Source of the DNA: CAYMLL01 sp964390645
GTDB taxonomy: Bacteria > Planctomycetota > UBA8108
Assembly: GCA_964390645.1 (NCBI GenBank)
Contig: CAYMLL010000294.1
Coordinates: 1 to 9,472, forward strand
Length of the DNA: 9,472 bases
Direction of reading: 5' to 3'
The first letter of the stretch is position 1. Each line of letters starts with the position of its first letter. The notes below the pieces were generated by a model that was not told the DNA's origin, made no database searches, and saw only the letters and a program-made list of their open reading frames with translations. This document shows, in pieces, positions 7,455 to 9,472 of this stretch. Position numbers and translations under genes: made by a program.

Positions 7455-9472
7455 ATGTCGCGACGAACGACCGTATTTCTCGCGTGTGTGGGTCTGTCCA
7501 TCGGCCCGCCGCGCGTCGCGCAGAGCTCGGAGCCGCCGCTTCACGAGCGCATCGACCGCCTCGTCGACGCGGCGAACCCGGGGACTGTTGCGCCGCCCGC
7601 GGACGACGCGAGCTTCCTGCGCCGCATCTACCTCGACCTCGTCGGCCGGATCCCGAGCGTCGAGGAGGCTCGACGCTTTCTCGACGCGACGGGGGATGAT
7701 TCCCGGACGGCTCCCGGGAGCGCTCCGGGGGCTGATTCCCGGCGCCAGGGCGTGCTTCGCGAGGAGGGTTTCCTGCGGCGGGCACGCTTGATCGATCAAC
7801 TCCTGGCGAGTCCGGAGCACGCGCGGCGGCTCTCGACGTGGCTCGACATCATCCTGATGGAGCGCCGTGGCGACAAGAACGTCAAGACCGCCGAGTGGCG
7901 CCGCTTCCTGCGCGAGTCGGTGCGCCGCAACCAGCCCTACGACCGGCTCGTGGGGGAGATCCTCTCGGCGGACGGCACCGGCGACTCGCGTCCGGCTGCA
8001 CGCTTCGTGCTCGACCGGGACGTCGAGCCGCACCGGCTGACGAGGGACGTGGGTCGCCTGTTCTTCGGCATGGATCTGCAGTGCGCCCAGTGCCACGACC
8101 ATCCGCTCATCGACGGCTACCTGCAGAAGGACTACTACGGAATCTACGCCTTCCTGCACCGCTCGCAGCTCTTCACGGCGAAGGACAAGAAGACCTACGT
8201 CGGGGAGAAGGCGATCGGGGAGGTGACCTTCAAGTCGGTCTTCGTGCCCAAGAGGACGCGCCAGGCTCGGCCGCGGCTTCCGGGCGACGAGCCGCTCGGC
8301 GAGCCGACCTTCGAGAAGGGCAAGGAGTACACCGTGGCGCCGGCGAAGGACGTGCGGCCGGTGCCGAGGTTCAGCCGCCGACGGCTCCTCGCGAAGGCGG
8401 CGACGGCCGGCGCCAACGAGGCGTTCCGGCGCAACGTCGCGAACCGTCTGTGGGCGCTGATGATGGGGCGAGGCGTCGTCGAGCCGGTCGACCTGCACCA
8501 CGAAGACAACCCTCCCGTCGATCCGCTGCTGCTCGACCTGCTCGCCGACGACATCGCATCGAGGAAGTTCGACATGCGCTCGTTCCTGCGCCAGCTCGCC
8601 CTGACGCGCACCTACCGGCGCTCGAGCGTGCTGGCGCCGTCCGGGCTTCCCGCCGACGAGGTCCGGCGCCTGGCCGCGACGCTCGAGGGCGACTCCGGGA
8701 AGCTCACCCGGCAGCTCGCGGCGGCACTCGACGCGGCGAAGGAGACGGCGAGGCAGCGCGCCGAGGCGGAGACGAGCGGGGGGGGCGCCGCCCGGGAGAC
8801 GACCCGGGCCAGGGAGCGCCTGGGCGCGGCCGGGCCACTGGTGGAGGCGACGAGCCGCGCCGAGGAGGTCGCGAAGACGATGGTCGCGAGCCAGGAGCGT
8901 CTCGGTCGCGCGCTCGCGGACGCCGCGCGCTTGACGCGAGAGGCCTCGCTCGAGGTCGAGGATGTCGCCTCGCTCGCGGACGCGTGCGGTCGGCTCGAGG
9001 CCCGACGCGGGGAGGTCGAAGGCGCGCTGGAAGGGCTGCGGCAGGACGTGGTCAAGGTCGTCGCCGATGCGGGCGCCGCCCGGCGCCGTCGCGAGACGCT
9101 CGAGGAGGAGGCCGCCGCCGCGACGAGGAGGCTGACCGCGGCGCAGCGGCGACTCGCCGCGTTGACGGCGCGCGTCGAGGAGCTCCGCAGCGATGCCGCC
9201 CGTGTCGACACGGAGCTGACCTCGGTCCGTGCCGCCGTCAACAGCGCCGTCGTGCTCGAGGAGCGCGTGCTGGCCGTGGCCCGGGTCGCCGCCGCCGGCG
9301 CCGCCCGGGATCTCCCCCTGCTGCGGGTCGAGCAGCAGCGAGCCGCGCTCTCGCGGACCGAGTCGCTCGCGGCTTCCGGTGGCGGGCCTCTGCGCGCGGC
9401 GGCCGCCCCCGCCCACGCGCACACCCCCGCGGCGCGCGCGCGGGCGGGGGGGCGGGCCCCGCCCCCACACGC
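7455..9472 (+). CDS. DUF1549/DUF1553 protein with CXXCH motif and long coiled coil, 3' end outside window
   Basis: The frame runs from ATG 7455 to the right edge without a stop codon: 672 complete residues, C-terminus missing. Residues 1-24 look like a short signal peptide (SRRTTVFLACVGLSIG). Residues ~30-235 match DUF1549: FLRRIYLDLVGRIPSVEEARRF, LIDQLLASPEHARRLSTWLD, NQPYDRLVGEIL, then LFFGMDLQCAQCHDHPLID and KDYYGIYAFL. CAQCH (210-214) is a c-type heme-binding signature that this family conserves. Residues ~320-392 begin DUF1553: NEAFRRNVANRLWALMMGRG, EPVD, NPPVDPLLLDLLADDI and LTRTYRRSS. From ~400 to ~640 follows an Ala/Arg/Glu/Leu-rich region with heptad-like spacing, a probable coiled coil, before the usual second half of DUF1553. 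No separate N-terminal PSCyt1 cytochrome domain is present. The family is exported and abundant in planctomycetes; its biochemical role is not established. It often pairs with a DUF1501 gene, which would lie to the right. Confidence 0.9.
   Translation, partial: MSRRTTVFLACVGLSIGPPRVAQSSEPPLHERIDRLVDAANPGTVAPPADDASFLRRIYLDLVGRIPSVEEARRFLDATGDDSRTAPGSAPGADSRRQGVLREEGFLRRARLIDQLLASPEHARRLSTWLDIILMERRGDKNVKTAEWRRFLRESVRRNQPYDRLVGEILSADGTGDSRPAARFVLDRDVEPHRLTRDVGRLFFGMDLQCAQCHDHPLIDGYLQKDYYGIYAFLHRSQLFTAKDKKTYVGEKAIGEVTFKSVFVPKRTRQARPRLPGDEPLGEPTFEKGKEYTVAPAKDVRPVPRFSRRRLLAKAATAGANEAFRRNVANRLWALMMGRGVVEPVDLHHEDNPPVDPLLLDLLADDIASRKFDMRSFLRQLALTRTYRRSSVLAPSGLPADEVRRLAATLEGDSGKLTRQLAAALDAAKETARQRAEAETSGGGAARETTRARERLGAAGPLVEATSRAEEVAKTMVASQERLGRALADAARLTREASLEVEDVASLADACGRLEARRGEVEGALEGLRQDVVKVVADAGAARRRRETLEEEAAAATRRLTAAQRRLAALTARVEELRSDAARVDTELTSVRAAVNSAVVLEERVLAVARVAAAGAARDLPLLRVEQQRAALSRTESLAASGGGPLRAAAAPAHAHTPAARARAGGRAPPPH
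7691..7742 (+). repeat. Direct repeat flanking a palindrome inside the DUF1549 coding region
   Basis: A 16-bp near-identical direct repeat, GGGGG[A/C]TGATTCCCGG, occurs at 7691-7706 and 7727-7742, 36 bp apart and in frame. Between the copies lies a perfect 12-bp palindrome, GCTCCCGGGAGC (7710-7721). The segment encodes the polar stretch DSRTAPGSAPGADSRR around residues 83-97. This is where DUF1549 relatives usually run straight from the FL strand to the LLASP helix, so it looks like an in-frame insertion in a loop. Confidence 0.6.
9390..9472. other. Low-complexity G/C tract at the window edge
   Basis: The final ~80 bases are nearly all G and C, with CG alternation and homopolymer runs of C and G, including a 7-G run at 9445-9451. 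The open frame continues, but the peptide turns abruptly from an Arg/Glu/Leu coiled coil to Ala/Pro/Gly/His-rich sequence. It may be a real low-complexity segment or a poor-quality contig end. The translation beyond residue ~645 should not be trusted. Confidence 0.55.

Overview
This GC-rich window (roughly 70% by eye) is almost entirely coding, and every supported gene reads on the + strand. The protein families point to Planctomycetota or a relative in the PVC group. The window ends in a DUF1549/DUF1553 protein with its CAQCHDHP motif, a family strongly enriched in planctomycetes. It also holds a CRTAC1-like FG-GAP/ASPIC_UnbV protein next to a TPR protein, an NHLRC2-like thioredoxin/NHL protein, and a second large FG-GAP/VCBS protein. 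High-GC Acidobacteriota or Verrucomicrobiota remain possible. No phylogenetic marker or RNA gene is visible.

Layout: (1) 2-1219 is the 3' part of a TPR-repeat protein cut by the left edge. (2) 1236-3065 is an exported lipoprotein with seven DxDxDG calcium loops and a C-terminal ASPIC/UnbV domain. (3) 3086-5260 is an exported thioredoxin-fold (CCINC) plus NHL beta-propeller protein. These three are 16 and 20 bp apart, each start has a plausible Shine-Dalgarno, and they look like one operon. (4) After a 90-bp gap with a TACAAT -10-like box, 5351-7267 encodes an exported nine-loop FG-GAP/VCBS protein. (5) After a 187-bp gap with a similar TACGAT box, 7455 to the right edge encodes a DUF1549/DUF1553 protein. 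It carries a CXXCH motif and an unusually long coiled coil, and has no stop codon before the window ends.

Four of the five proteins carry export signals, so the region mainly encodes cell-envelope or periplasmic machinery: calcium-stabilised propellers, a thiol-redox/propeller protein and a possible heme-motif protein. The TPR protein may be their assembly or scaffold partner. No mobile element, CRISPR array, tRNA or rRNA is seen, and no stretch above 300 bp lacks a gene. The very long minus-strand open frames are mirror frames produced by GC-biased codon use. The last ~80 bases are low-complexity G/C runs and may be a poor-quality contig end.
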